Below are positions 55,880 to 64,000 of a stretch of DNA of 64,000 nt, piece after piece. This stretch comes from Mycobacterium sp. JS623. Its GTDB lineage: Bacteria > Actinomycetota > Actinomycetes > Mycobacteriales > Mycobacteriaceae. The notes beneath the pieces are model-generated. The model saw only the letters and a list, made by a program, of their open reading frames with translations, searched no databases and was not told where the DNA came from. Each line of letters opens with the position of its first letter. The stretch's first letter is position 1. A program made the position numbers and the translations under genes. The DNA lies in the NCBI RefSeq assembly GCF_000328565.1, contig NC_019957.1, positions 124,001 through 188,000 on the forward strand, written 5' to 3'.

Positions 55880-56027
55880 GTCTGTACGCTGATGAAGCTG
55901 CACGGCCGCGAGTCCATGGTGACGTCACAGCGCTATGTGGACGGAGCCGGCGCGGATACCAAGACTGCCACGGAACTCAACCCCCATCTACGAACTCGTC
56001 GACCCAGATCGACAGCGGCCCTAGTAC
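55880..56027 (+). pseudogene. C-terminal remnant of a tyrosine recombinase
   Basis: The plus strand reads LHGRESMVTSQRYVDGAGAD, close to the end of phage-type integrases where GHxSxxxTxRYV carries the catalytic His/Tyr region. One frameshift later it continues IYELVDPDRQRP and a stop. The rest of the integrase is gone, so this marks a lost mobile element. Confidence 0.6.
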
Positions 56028-56156
56028 GAATCAGGTTCTACTGCGGCATCGCTCGCATTCGATGGGCCGCGCATGTCGGGCGCTTCATCGCGCATTTCGG
56101 TCGCACGCTTATCGCGTACCGGGTTCGTCGGTGCACAGACGGATTGAAGGGCGGCG

Positions 56157-56570
56157 TTATCGCGTCATCGCCGAGCGGATCACGTCCAGATCGTGATCGT
56201 CGATGGCGAACACCCCGAACCGGAATTTGTAACCCCACCGCGATGTGTCCTCGATGAAGTTGAGCTCATCGAGCAGCGCGCGAATCGGCGCCTGGACGCA
56301 CTCGACGAAATCGACGCGGCGGCGCCACGGATAAAAATCGGCGGATATCGCCTCCTGGTAGGGCTCATCGTCGGCGACCTGGCCGATCGCGGTGAACGCC
56401 TGGAGCGGCTCGCCGCCGCCGAACGCGGTCTTGGGTGAGTAGAAGACGATCCAGTCGCCGCGGGCCATCTTGGCCAGCATGTGCGGCTTGCCGTGGTTGG
56501 CCTGGGTGAAGCCACCGGCCACGCCGCGCTGCACGTGGTCGCGGCTGACGGTGTTCACCCAGTTCGTCAT
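56157..56570 (-). CDS. EVE-domain protein
   Basis: A 137-residue EVE (PUA-like) protein: TNWVNTVSRDHVQRGVAGGF, KMARGDWIVFYSPKTAFGGG and TAIGQVADDEPYQ. EVE domains bind modified bases in DNA or RNA. The ATG at 56570 is the only good start. It is divergent from the carboxylase gene. Confidence 0.9.
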   Translation of the reverse strand: MTNWVNTVSRDHVQRGVAGGFTQANHGKPHMLAKMARGDWIVFYSPKTAFGGGEPLQAFTAIGQVADDEPYQEAISADFYPWRRRVDFVECVQAPIRALLDELNFIEDTSRWGYKFRFGVFAIDDHDLDVIRSAMTR

Positions 56571-56652
56571 GGCGGCAGGTTAGCCGCCACCCCCGACAGC
56601 ACCCCCAACTCCGACGTCACGTCCCTGGGTCGCGGGTTTAGCATCGAGCACC

Positions 56653-56712
56653 ATGACTGGCTTGACCGCCGCGACGCAGGCAAGTGCCGTCTCCGATCGC
56701 CGCGCACAGTGA
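56653..56712 (+). CDS. Possible 19-codon leader ORF before the carboxylase gene
   Basis: ATG at 56653 encodes MTGLTAATQASAVSDRRAQ and its TGA overlaps the GTG start of the carboxylase gene (GTGA). The overlap resembles a coupled leader peptide, but no ribosome site is clear and a chance ORF is possible. Confidence 0.25.
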   Translation: MTGLTAATQASAVSDRRAQ

Positions 56713-58283
56713 CCGATCCCGACGAGCCACCCCGCGCTGACCTCGCCGAATTACGCCGGCGCCGCGCGCTGACCGAGGACGCTGCCCGAGTTGAGGCCGT
56801 GCAACGCCGCCACGGCGCCGGTGGGCGCACGGCGCGGGAGAACATCGCCGACCTCGTCGACGCCGGTTCGTTCGTCGAGTACGGCCGCTTCGCCATTGCC
56901 GCTCAACGCTTCCGCCGCGAGGTGGACGACCTGATCGTCCGCACGCCCGCCGACGGGTTGATCGGCGGCACCGCGCGCATCAACGGCGCCCTGTTCGGGG
57001 AACAGCGCAGCGCTTGTGCGGTGCTGTCCTATGACTACACGGTGCTGGCCGGCACCCAGGGCGCCGTCGGGCATCGAAAGAAAGATCGGCTGTTCGAATT
57101 GATCCAGCGGATGCGGCTGCCGACGGTGTTCTTCGCCGAAGGCGGCGGCGGCCGGCCCGGCGACACCGACTATCCCGTCGTCTCGGCGCTGGACACCCGC
57201 GCCTTCAAACTGTGGGCCGCGCTGTCGGGAGTGGTGCCGCGTATCGCGGTCGTCAAGGGCCGCTGCTTTGCCGGCAACGCAGTGATCGCGGGCTGCTCAG
57301 ATCTGATCGTGGCCACCGCCGACGCATCGATCGGCATGGGCGGCCCGGCGATGATCGCCGGCGGCGGTCTGGGCGAGGTCGCCCCCGACGAGGTCGGACC
57401 GATCTCGATGCAGGCGCCCAACGGTGTCGTCGACGTCGTCGTCGATGACGAGGCCGAAGCCGTGGTCCTCACCAAACGACTGCTGAGCTATTTCCAGGGC
57501 ACGACGGCGCCCGGCGCCGTACGGGACCAAACCCGTTTGCGCACAATGGTTCCCGAGCGCGCCCGGCGCGCCTACCCAGTCAATCCGGTCATCGAGACGC
57601 TCGCCGACGATGACTCGGTGACGTTTTTGCGTGAGCGGTTCGCACCCGAGATGGTCACCGCGCTGGCCCGCGTCGAGGGCCGTGCGGTGGGAGTGGTCGC
57701 CAACAACACCATGGTGATGGCCGGGGCGATCACCGCGGCCGCCGCGGACAAGGCCGCCCGGTTTCTGCAGCTGTGTGAGGCGTTCGGCCTGCCGGTGCTC
57801 TCGCTGGTCGACTGCCCCGGCTACATGGTCGGGCCGGCCGCCGAGGCGCAAGCGCTGGTGCGCCGCGCGTCGCGCATGCTGGTCGCCGGTGCCGCGCTGA
57901 GCGTGCCGTTGATCGCGGTGATCCTGCGGCGCGGTTACGGCCTTGGCGCACAAGCGATGACGGGCGGCTCCCTGCACGAGCCGCTGCTCACGGTGGCCTG
58001 GGCCGGTGCGCACCTAGGCCCGATGGGGTTGGAGGGCGCGGTGCGGCTGGGGCTGCGCAAGGAGCTCGACGCGATCGCCGACGAGCAGCTACGCGAAGAG
58101 CGGGTGCGCCAAGCCACCGCGGTCGCGCAGGACAACGCCAAGGCGCTCAACGCCGCTGCGATCTTCGAGATCGACGACGTGATCGACCCGGCCGACACCC
58201 GCGCATTGATCGCGGCCACCCTCAACGCGGCCACCCTGCACGAGCCCGGCACTCGGTCGGGCCGAGTCGTCGACACGTGGTGA
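56709..58283 (+). CDS. Acyl-CoA carboxylase beta (carboxyltransferase) subunit
   Basis: A 524-residue biotin-dependent carboxyltransferase. Both halves of the crotonase-like fold are present: the N-terminal half with ARENIADLVDAGSFVEYG, and FFAEGGGGRPGDTDY; the C-terminal half with SLVDCPGYMVGPAAE, RRGYGLGAQAMTGG and GPMGLEGAVRLG. It uses carboxybiotin to carboxylate an acyl-CoA. The start is GTG 56709; earlier in-frame sequence to 56481 overlaps the EVE gene. Its biotin carboxylase partner is not in the window, and the substrate class is unclear. Confidence 0.88.
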   Translation: MTDPDEPPRADLAELRRRRALTEDAARVEAVQRRHGAGGRTARENIADLVDAGSFVEYGRFAIAAQRFRREVDDLIVRTPADGLIGGTARINGALFGEQRSACAVLSYDYTVLAGTQGAVGHRKKDRLFELIQRMRLPTVFFAEGGGGRPGDTDYPVVSALDTRAFKLWAALSGVVPRIAVVKGRCFAGNAVIAGCSDLIVATADASIGMGGPAMIAGGGLGEVAPDEVGPISMQAPNGVVDVVVDDEAEAVVLTKRLLSYFQGTTAPGAVRDQTRLRTMVPERARRAYPVNPVIETLADDDSVTFLRERFAPEMVTALARVEGRAVGVVANNTMVMAGAITAAAADKAARFLQLCEAFGLPVLSLVDCPGYMVGPAAEAQALVRRASRMLVAGAALSVPLIAVILRRGYGLGAQAMTGGSLHEPLLTVAWAGAHLGPMGLEGAVRLGLRKELDAIADEQLREERVRQATAVAQDNAKALNAAAIFEIDDVIDPADTRALIAATLNAATLHEPGTRSGRVVDTW

Positions 58284-58494
58284 CCCGACGAGCGAAGTGG
58301 GGACGCTGCCGTCATGGCGCCTCTCGGCGAGTGGTCGCTCGAAGCGACGGTTCTGGATGGGGCCCGGGGCATGCCCGGCAGCGTCGACGTGGTCAACTCG
58401 CGCCACCGTCGCAGTATTCCAACGCTCCGGGCCAGGGCGCCGCGCACTGCGCAGGGTCCTGCAAAACCAGCGCAGCACACGCCGTTCTCTAATT
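58284..58494. other. Non-coding gap before the second vapBC
   Basis: About 210 bases with only short, Arg-rich frames. No function seen. Confidence 0.4.
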
Positions 58495-58533
58495 TGACAG
58501 CATGCAATCAGCAAGATTGATGCTATGCTGTCA
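58495..58533. promoter_or_regulatory. Inverted-repeat operator of the second vapBC
   Basis: TGACAGCAT (58495-58503) and ATGCTGTCA (58525-58533) form a perfect 9-base inverted repeat ending 2 bases before the vapB ATG. TATGCT at 58524-58529 fits a -10 box, giving a leaderless or nearly leaderless message that VapB could repress. Confidence 0.7.
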
Positions 58534-58535
58534 CC

Positions 58536-58790
58536 ATGCGCACGACGGTGACGCTCGACGCCGACACGCTGGCGTTGGTGCGCCAGCGGATGCGTGCGCG
58601 CGGCGTGTCCTTCAAGCAGGCCCTCAACGACGCGATTCGCGACGGAGCCCACGGCCGACCGTCTCCGACACGGTTCGTCACCAAGACCGCCGACCTCGGC
58701 GTTCCGAACATCAATCTCGACCGTGCCCTGCAGCTTGCCGCCGAACTTGAAGACGAGGAGCTGCTGCGCCGGCAGCGCCGCGGCGCGTGA
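58536..58790 (+). CDS. vapB: VapB antitoxin
   Basis: An 84-residue antitoxin: MRTTVTLDADTLALVRQRM is the ribbon-helix-helix DNA-binding part, and the C-terminus (LELDEE-like AAELEDEELLRRQ) binds the toxin. The ATG at 58536 follows the operator directly. Its stop overlaps the vapC GTG. Confidence 0.92.
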   Translation: MRTTVTLDADTLALVRQRMRARGVSFKQALNDAIRDGAHGRPSPTRFVTKTADLGVPNINLDRALQLAAELEDEELLRRQRRGA

Positions 58791-59227
58791 AGATCGTCGA
58801 CGCCAATGTCCTGCTTTACGCGGTCAATTCGGCCGCCGAACACCACCAGGCCAGCAGGCGCTGGCTCGACGTTGCACTGTCGGGCGCCGACACGGTCGGG
58901 TTGGCGTGGGTGCCGCTGCTGGCGTTCGTGCGGCTGAGCACCAAGATCGGACTCTTCCCGTCCCCGCTGCACCCCGGCGCAGCCATGCAGCAGGTCGAGG
59001 ACTGGTGCGGCGCGCCAGCCGCGGTCGTGATCGGTCCGACCCCGCGCCACCCCCAACTGCTCAGCGGGCTGCTGGCCCACGTCGGGACGGGCGGAAACCT
59101 CGTCAACGACGCACACCTGGCAGCTCTGGCGCTGGAGCACCGTGGCGGGATCGTCAGCTATGACAGCGATTTCGGCCGTTTCGACGGCGTGCGCTGGGAT
59201 ACGCCCGATGCGCTGATGAAGCAGTGA
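58787..59227 (+). CDS. vapC: VapC ribonuclease toxin (PIN domain)
   Basis: A 146-residue PIN-domain toxin. Ligands are in MKIVDANVLLYAV (Asp), NLVNDAHLAALALEH (Asp, Glu) and SYDSDFGRF (Asp). From memory it resembles a VapC43/VapC44-type toxin of M. tuberculosis. GTG start coupled to vapB. Confidence 0.93.
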   Translation: MKIVDANVLLYAVNSAAEHHQASRRWLDVALSGADTVGLAWVPLLAFVRLSTKIGLFPSPLHPGAAMQQVEDWCGAPAAVVIGPTPRHPQLLSGLLAHVGTGGNLVNDAHLAALALEHRGGIVSYDSDFGRFDGVRWDTPDALMKQ

Positions 59228-59566
59228 CGGCCCTCCGACTTCAGCGCTACCTCGGTGACCGGCTGCCGGCGCGGCTGCATGCATCGGCGCGTCGCCGCGA
59301 TCGGGCACCCTGCCGCCGGCACGCGATTCGTGAGCCGACCCCCGGCGCCGGCACGCGATAGCCGAGCCAGCCGACGGCGGCGGCAGCAGTTGGTGTAGCC
59401 AGGCCCCAGGTGTCGGATGTTCGCCGCACAAGGGCGTTGTGCAGCGCTTCGCGGCGGCCAAGCAGGGCATTGGATCAACGAGCCAACCGCGTGGGCGGCA
59501 CTAGTCTCTGACAGCCACCCACCTGACCGAGTGCGACGGTATCGGGCTACCCCGCGACGGCGGGTC
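59228..59566. other. Non-coding region between vapC and the IS110 element
   Basis: About 340 bases. GCCGGCACGCGAT occurs twice, at 59314 and 59347, a 33-base direct repeat. For IS1111-type members of IS110 the guide RNA lies downstream of the recombinase, so this region, downstream of the minus-strand transposase, could include it. No gene seen. Confidence 0.4.
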
Positions 59567-60604
59567 TTAAGCGCTCCACTGTGACCGGCGCTGATCGTCG
59601 AGCAGCCGGTGATACACCGCGTGGGCGATGCGGCGCTTGAGCGCGCGGCGCGCCTTGGTCGGTGAGTCACCGGCGTCTAATCGCTTCTGGTAGTACGCCT
59701 TTCCCGCATGCCCCCACCGGCACTGGGTCTGCGCAATCGTGTGCAGTGCCCTGTTGAGCTGGCGGTTGCCCGGCCGCACCGGGGCCCGCCGGCGGACATA
59801 GCCGCCCGAGGAGTGCGGAACCGGCGTGACACCGGCATAGGCGGCGAACGCGTCGGCGCTGCGGAAACGGGTGACCACGGCGACCTCGCCGACGATCTTG
59901 GCTGCGGTCAGCTCGCCGCAGCCGGGCATGGCGACCAGCGATGGCGCCACCTCGCGGGCCCGATGCACGATCCGCTTGGTCAGCACATCGATGTGTTCAG
60001 ACAAGGCGGCGATGTCGGCCAGCTCGGCGCCGGCCAGTTCGGCCACCACCCCGGACTGCTGCGACAACCAGGCGCCAACCGCCTTGCGGTGGCTGATCTT
60101 GGTCAGCTGCGATCCTTTCAGGCCTCGGGCCGGGTCGAGTTCGTGCATGCGCCACAGCAACCGGAAGATCATTGCGGTGCGCTGTTCGACGAGGACCTCG
60201 CGCCGATCGACGAGCAGATTCATCTCCCGAGAAGCTTTGTCATGGAAGGCCACCGGCAGGTCGGGTTCCCGTAAAGCTGCGCGGGCCACCTGCAACGCGT
60301 CGATCGGGTCGGATTTTCCCGGTGTGCGCGCCGACCGGCGGGTGCGCGCGGTCAGCCGCGGCCATACCCGAACCGCGCGCTGACCGGCTTTCAGTAACGC
60401 ACTCTCCAACCGGGTGGTGACCTGGCGGCAATCCTCGATCGCCCACAACACCTCGGCGCCGTATTTACTGCGCGCCCACCGCAGCGCCTCGGCGTGTCCC
60501 TCGTCGGTTGCCTTGACGGTGTGCTCGTCGAGTTTGCGGCCGACATCGTCGACCCCGACGAGGGTGTGGGTCTTCTTGTGGGAGTCGACTCCGATGACTG
60601 TCAC
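59567..60604 (-). mobile_element. IS110-family recombinase (transposase), intact
   Basis: A 345-residue DEDD recombinase: IGVDSHKKTH (first Asp), AIEDCRQV (Glu), GKSDPIDALQVARAAL (Asp pair) and the C-terminal transposase_20 domain (MPGCGELTAAKIVGEV, FAAYAGVTPVPHSSGG). The GTG at 60604 has GGAGG about 9 bases upstream. The frame is intact, unlike the other transposase genes in the window, so this is the youngest insertion. IS110 enzymes are directed by a bridge RNA from the element's own non-coding end. Element ends were not mapped. Confidence 0.92.
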
Positions 60605-60694
60605 CTCGTGCGGCCTCCGTGCGCTGAACTGTCCAGCCGTGGAGTACCCGGGACTGACCACTTAGACGTGCAGTATCTGCAATACGGAGGAGTG

Positions 60695-62137
60695 CTACTG
60701 CCGTTCGCGTTCGCGGTCGCCCTGAGTGGGGAAATGGTCGGCCAGCGCCGCGGCGATCTCGATGAAGCGCCGTCTGGTGGCCGGTGTCATCTGGGCGGTG
60801 CCGTCGATGACCCCGCCGGGGCGCAGGTGCCCGTCGAAGGGCACCTCGATCACCTTTTGGCCATGGCTGCCGAACTGTTTCGCCAGGATGGAGCGGGTCC
60901 GCTTGTCGGCGTGACCGTCGGAGTCGTTCAGCACGATCACCGTGCGCGCCAGCAGGCTGGTCATGCCCCGCCCGGCCAGCCAGTCCAGCGTCTGCCCGGC
61001 CGCGGCTGCACCGTCCACCCACGGGGAGGACACCACGATCAGCGCGTCCAGATCGCGCAGCACCTCCTGGGTGACGGGGCTGTCCATGGTCGAGCTGCAG
61101 TCGACGATCGAGATGGAGAAGTAGCGGTCCAGCCGTTCGGCGGCCTCCCGGTAGATCGCCGGGTCGAGCACCCGCCGGCGCGCCGGGGTGGCCTCGCCGG
61201 CCAGCACGAACAGCCCCGCGGAATTGTTGCCCACCCGGGAGCGCACATCGGCGAAAGTGTCCAGGTGCCGGTCGGAGGCCAGTTCCCAGTAGGAACCTTG
61301 GGCTTTGGGATCGACCCGGCTGCCGAGCTTGCCGAAGGCGGTGTCGGCGTCGATGGCCACCACCCGGTCGTCTTGGCGCAACTCAGCGAACACCGAACCC
61401 ACACTGGCCGACACCGTGGTCTTGCCCACCCCGCCCTTGCCCAGCACGCCGACCTTGTAGTGTCCACGCAACACCGACTTGATCTTGGCCTTCAGTTGCG
61501 CCTCTTTGATCTCGTCGGGCGAGGGGCCCAGATTGATCGTGCCGAAAGAGGCGCTGTAGAGGGCCTTTCGCCAGCCGCGCGTCGGCACCGGCTTGCGGGT
61601 GGGCACCAGCTGCTCGGCGCGGATCCGGTCGGTGTAGGACGAGGGCGCCGCGGCCGGCTGGCGGCTGAAGTCGGGAACGCCACCTTGAGGCGGGACGCCG
61701 CGCGAGTCGGCGGGCGGATAGCCGGGCGCAGCTGGCGGCTGCCGCCGGGGTGGCCGGGCTTCCGGCGATCCCGGCGGCGGTGGTGCAGCATAGGACGGCC
61801 CAGCGCCTGGTGGGCCAACCTCCGGCGGTTCGCGGTAAGGGCCCTGGGTGTCGTCGGGTTCGGGGTAGGACCGTCCGGGTTCGGCCGGCGGGCGCGCCAG
61901 CTCCGGCGGAATCCGGTGGGCGCCGGTGGAAAATGGTTGCGACCAGTCCGGCGGCGCTGCGCGGCCGGGCCCGCTGGGCGGTGGGCCGGGATCGGTCCAC
62001 GGTTGTCGCGGCGCTTCGGGACCCTGCTGTGTAAACGGTTCGCGTCGTCTGGTGCGTCCGGTGTCGGGCTGGTCGTCGGCGTCGTCCGCGCCGGTCCACC
62101 CCAGTTCGCGGCCTGGGACGTCGTCGCGGTCGGTCAC
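60695..62137 (-). CDS. MinD/ParA-like ATPase with Pro-rich N-terminus
   Basis: A 480-residue protein. Residues 1-190 are Pro/Gly-rich and disordered; the rest is a deviant Walker ATPase with GVLGKGGVGKTT, VAIDADTAFGKL, SIVDCSSTMDS and VLNDSDGHADKR. This layout is shared by ESX-associated mycobacterial proteins such as EspI. The GTG at 62137 has AAGGAGG upstream. Two small membrane proteins lie upstream in the same direction, so it may organise a membrane complex. The stop is 90 bases before the IS110 recombinase. Confidence 0.85.
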   Translation of the reverse strand: MTDRDDVPGRELGWTGADDADDQPDTGRTRRREPFTQQGPEAPRQPWTDPGPPPSGPGRAAPPDWSQPFSTGAHRIPPELARPPAEPGRSYPEPDDTQGPYREPPEVGPPGAGPSYAAPPPPGSPEARPPRRQPPAAPGYPPADSRGVPPQGGVPDFSRQPAAAPSSYTDRIRAEQLVPTRKPVPTRGWRKALYSASFGTINLGPSPDEIKEAQLKAKIKSVLRGHYKVGVLGKGGVGKTTVSASVGSVFAELRQDDRVVAIDADTAFGKLGSRVDPKAQGSYWELASDRHLDTFADVRSRVGNNSAGLFVLAGEATPARRRVLDPAIYREAAERLDRYFSISIVDCSSTMDSPVTQEVLRDLDALIVVSSPWVDGAAAAGQTLDWLAGRGMTSLLARTVIVLNDSDGHADKRTRSILAKQFGSHGQKVIEVPFDGHLRPGGVIDGTAQMTPATRRRFIEIAAALADHFPTQGDRERERQ

Positions 62138-62245
62138 TGCTCGCCTCCTTAGAGTCCGGATGAGTATCAAACCTGCGCCCAACACCCAGTATCGACTACG
62201 CGCCACCGGCCCCACGGATGCACCGCCGCTCGCTGCCCGTCGATA

Positions 62246-62443
62246 TCAGCTGCTCGAACCGCCACCGGAGCCGGAGAAGAAGTTCGGCTCCTCTTCGGGG
62301 ATGCGTCCTTCGGCGATCCACTGGGCACGTCGACGCTGCATGTATCGCTGCTCGGCGGTGTTGGCCCGGATCATCAGGGCGATCATCGCCGTCAGCAACA
62401 GCAACGAGCCACCGATAACGATGACGACCTGAATCGCGGTCAT
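62246..62443 (-). CDS. Small membrane protein (65 residues)
   Basis: One N-terminal membrane helix (AIQVVIVIGGSLLLLTAMIA) followed by a basic cytosolic stretch (NTAEQRYMQRRRAQWIAEGR) and a Gly/Ser tail. The ATG overlaps the stop of the preceding small ORF (ATGA). No family recognised. Confidence 0.7.
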   Translation of the reverse strand: MTAIQVVIVIGGSLLLLTAMIALMIRANTAEQRYMQRRRAQWIAEGRIPEEEPNFFSGSGGGSSS

Positions 62444-62616
62444 AGCGTGGAGCACTCCTCACGGGTATCCGGGGTTCGGGGCAGTCGTTGTGTTTTGACG
62501 GCAATTGCGGCTGCCGATAGGACAGCGCCGCCAACCCCTATTTGCCATCCCCCGGCGGCGTCGCTACGTGAGCGCACCAACACGGGCACCACAACGGCGG
62601 CGACGACCGCCGACAC
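62440..62616 (-). CDS. Small membrane protein (58 residues)
   Basis: GTG at 62616 (or TTG at 62619) encodes MSAVVAAVVVPVLVRSRSDA then GGWQIGVGGAVLSAAAIAVK and a short polar end; two membrane helices are predicted. The TGA overlaps the ATG of the next gene. AAAGG lies just upstream. The coupled overlap is the main support. Confidence 0.6.
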   Translation of the reverse strand: MSAVVAAVVVPVLVRSRSDAAGGWQIGVGGAVLSAAAIAVKTQRLPRTPDTREECSTL

Positions 62617-62744
62617 CAACCTTTGCGCGGGCCTGGGTGGCTATTCGGGGTGGGGCGGTCTGTGAGCGCGCGCAGGCCACCAATAGATCCGATTGCGCCC
62701 GCGCTGCCCGCCCGACTCGCGGCGGAGTCCCCCAGTAGGCCGAG

Positions 62745-64000
62745 TCAGTGGACACGACGGCCACCATCGATGCCCGCAGCCGGGTGTGCTTCCGCAGCCC
62801 GCGGATGATTGTGAAACAGCGTCTGCAGTAGGAATTCGTAGGTCACCGCGCGTTCGAAGGCGGCTTGGGCGTTGTTCGCGGCCCCGGAGTGGCCGCCCTC
62901 GGTGTTCTCGTAGTACAGGACGTCATGGCCTGCGGCTTCCAGCGCTGCGGTCATTTTGCGTGCATGGCCGGGATGCACCCGGTCGTCTCGGGTGGAGGTG
63001 GTGATCAGCATCGGCGGGTAGCGCCGCTGCGCGCTGATGTTGTGATAGGGCGAGTACTGCTTGAGGAAATCCCAGTCGGCCGGCTCGTCGGGGTTGCCGA
63101 ACTCGGCCATCCAGGAAGCACCGGCCAGCAGCAGATGGTAGCGGCGCATATCCAGCAGCGGATTATTGCAGACAATCGCCCCGAATAACTCCGGGTACTG
63201 GGTGAGCATGACGCCCATCAGCAAGCCTCCGGCGCTGCCGCCGATGGCGCCGAGCTGGGCGGCTGTCGTGACACCGTGCTCCACCAGATCCTGTGCGACG
63301 GCGGCGAAGTCCTCGGCGACCTTGTGCCTGTTGGCGCGTAGCACCTGTTCATGCCAGGCGGGTCCGAACTCACCGCCGCCGCGGATGTTGGCCAGCGCGT
63401 AGCTGCCGCCGCGGGCCAGCCACAGTCGGCCGAACACACCCAGATAGCCCGGCAGATTCGCCACACGAAAGGCGCCATACCCGTCCAGCAGGGTGGGGCT
63501 GGGGCCGGTCGAATCCCGATGCGTGACAAGAAAATACGGCACCCGGGTGCCGTCGGCTGAGGCGGTGAAACACTGAGTGACGACGAGGCCGTCGGCGTCG
63601 AAGAGTGTGGGTGCGGACTTGATTTCATCGACCGGTCCCGCCGACGGTCCGTGCAGCAGCCGAGAGGGTTTGTCGAAACCGCTGCTGTGGAGGAAGATTT
63701 CGTCACCGAATGCATCGAGTCCGGCGAGGTTGGTTGTGGTGTTGGCGGGCACACCCGCCAGCGGCTGGGGTTCCCAGATGCCCGGGGTGAGGACCTCCAC
63801 CACGGTCGCGACGTCGCGCAGCTTGATGCTCACAAACCGGTCGCCGGAAAATGCTCCCCCGGCGAAAAAGTCGCCGCCGCCGGGCTGGAAAACTACGCGC
63901 AGGTCGGCTGTCCCGGCGACAAGTTGCTCGTAGTCGGTGACCAGCACCGAACCGGCGGTGTAGACGGCGTCGCCGCTCGCCCAATCCGTCAGCAGTCCGA
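62745..64000 (-). CDS. Prolyl oligopeptidase family serine peptidase (5' end outside window)
   Basis: The C-terminal 418 residues of an S9-family peptidase; the frame is open to the right edge (…GLLTDWASGDAVYTAGS), so the start is beyond 64000. The catalytic domain has RGGGEFGPAWHE, nucleophile Ser in GGSAGGLL, Asp in TRDDRVHPGHA and His in EGGHSGA. The part before residue 130 belongs to the beta-propeller that gates access. It cleaves short proline-containing peptides. M. tuberculosis Rv0457c is a likely relative. Confidence 0.92.
   Translation of the reverse strand, partial: GLLTDWASGDAVYTAGSVLVTDYEQLVAGTADLRVVFQPGGGDFFAGGAFSGDRFVSIKLRDVATVVEVLTPGIWEPQPLAGVPANTTTNLAGLDAFGDEIFLHSSGFDKPSRLLHGPSAGPVDEIKSAPTLFDADGLVVTQCFTASADGTRVPYFLVTHRDSTGPSPTLLDGYGAFRVANLPGYLGVFGRLWLARGGSYALANIRGGGEFGPAWHEQVLRANRHKVAEDFAAVAQDLVEHGVTTAAQLGAIGGSAGGLLMGVMLTQYPELFGAIVCNNPLLDMRRYHLLLAGASWMAEFGNPDEPADWDFLKQYSPYHNISAQRRYPPMLITTSTRDDRVHPGHARKMTAALEAAGHDVLYYENTEGGHSGAANNAQAAFERAVTYEFLLQTLFHNHPRAAEAHPAAGIDGGRRVH

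Noticed and set aside
58494..58529. TTGACA at 58494 with TATGCT at 58524 as a classic promoter.
   Set aside because: The spacing is 24 bases, too long for a -35/-10 pair; TTGACA is better explained as part of the operator arm.
59314..59360. Two copies of GCCGGCACGCGAT as a possible CRISPR or tandem array.
   Set aside because: Only two copies of 13 bases, without spacers of uniform length; a simple local repeat.

Overview
The window comes from a high-GC actinobacterium, almost certainly a mycobacterium. It carries a complete mce3-type operon (yrbE3AB, mce3A-F and Mce-associated genes), a mycothiol-dependent formaldehyde dehydrogenase, an antigen-85-like MPT51 protein, two VapBC modules, and many GTG/TTG starts with 4-bp ATGA/GTGA stop-start overlaps. 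Coding is dense at both ends and inside the operons. Several 0.3-1.5 kb stretches hold only decayed gene pieces and insertion-sequence scars, so the middle looks like an accessory region assembled and eroded by repeated transfer.

Layout. 0-7 kb: fadA4 thiolase, an Rv1264-like pH-sensing adenylate cyclase, and a large Ser/Thr kinase fused to an NB-ARC ATPase. 7-13 kb: a cytochrome P450, a VanAB-like Rieske oxygenase and reductase pair, and wreckage (a second reductase with in-frame stops, a LigM/GcvT-like fragment, IS256 and IS3 transposase fragments). 13-26.4 kb: the minus-strand mce3 operon, extended downstream by Mce-associated proteins, a DUF732 protein, a CAP-domain protein, a 36-residue ORF and an MPT51/FbpD-like protein. 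26.5-30 kb: a rearranged duplication, a HTH gene fused to a gene fragment, then MscR and its metallo-beta-lactamase partner. 30-47 kb: a catabolic island with a CocE-type esterase, SDR, SnoaL-like protein, FAD monooxygenase, hydroxyquinol-type dioxygenase, maleylacetate reductase, acyl-CoA ligase, AraC regulator, HSL esterase, a double-length CoA-transferase, LysR regulator and pcaF-pcaI-pcaJ. 47-52 kb: remnants, a P450-ferredoxin operon and a divergent LuxR-type NB-ARC regulator. 52-64 kb: ZIP transporter, two VapBC modules, integrase and DUF4226-like scars, EVE protein, acyl-CoA carboxylase beta subunit, an intact IS110 element, a MinD-like ATPase with two small membrane proteins, and a prolyl oligopeptidase that runs off the right end.

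How the genes work together (inference). The FAD monooxygenase, intradiol dioxygenase and maleylacetate reductase could take an aromatic acid or phenol through hydroxyquinol and maleylacetate to beta-ketoadipate. PcaIJ and PcaF would finish the route to succinyl-CoA and acetyl-CoA. The VanAB-like pair, a LigM-like remnant, a vanillyl-alcohol-oxidase-like remnant and the MscR formaldehyde dehydrogenase together suggest past or present use of methoxylated, lignin-type aromatics, with formaldehyde removed through mycothiol. The two NB-ARC proteins, the AraC, LysR and IclR-like genes and several palindromes are the likely control layer. No tRNA, rRNA or CRISPR array was seen.
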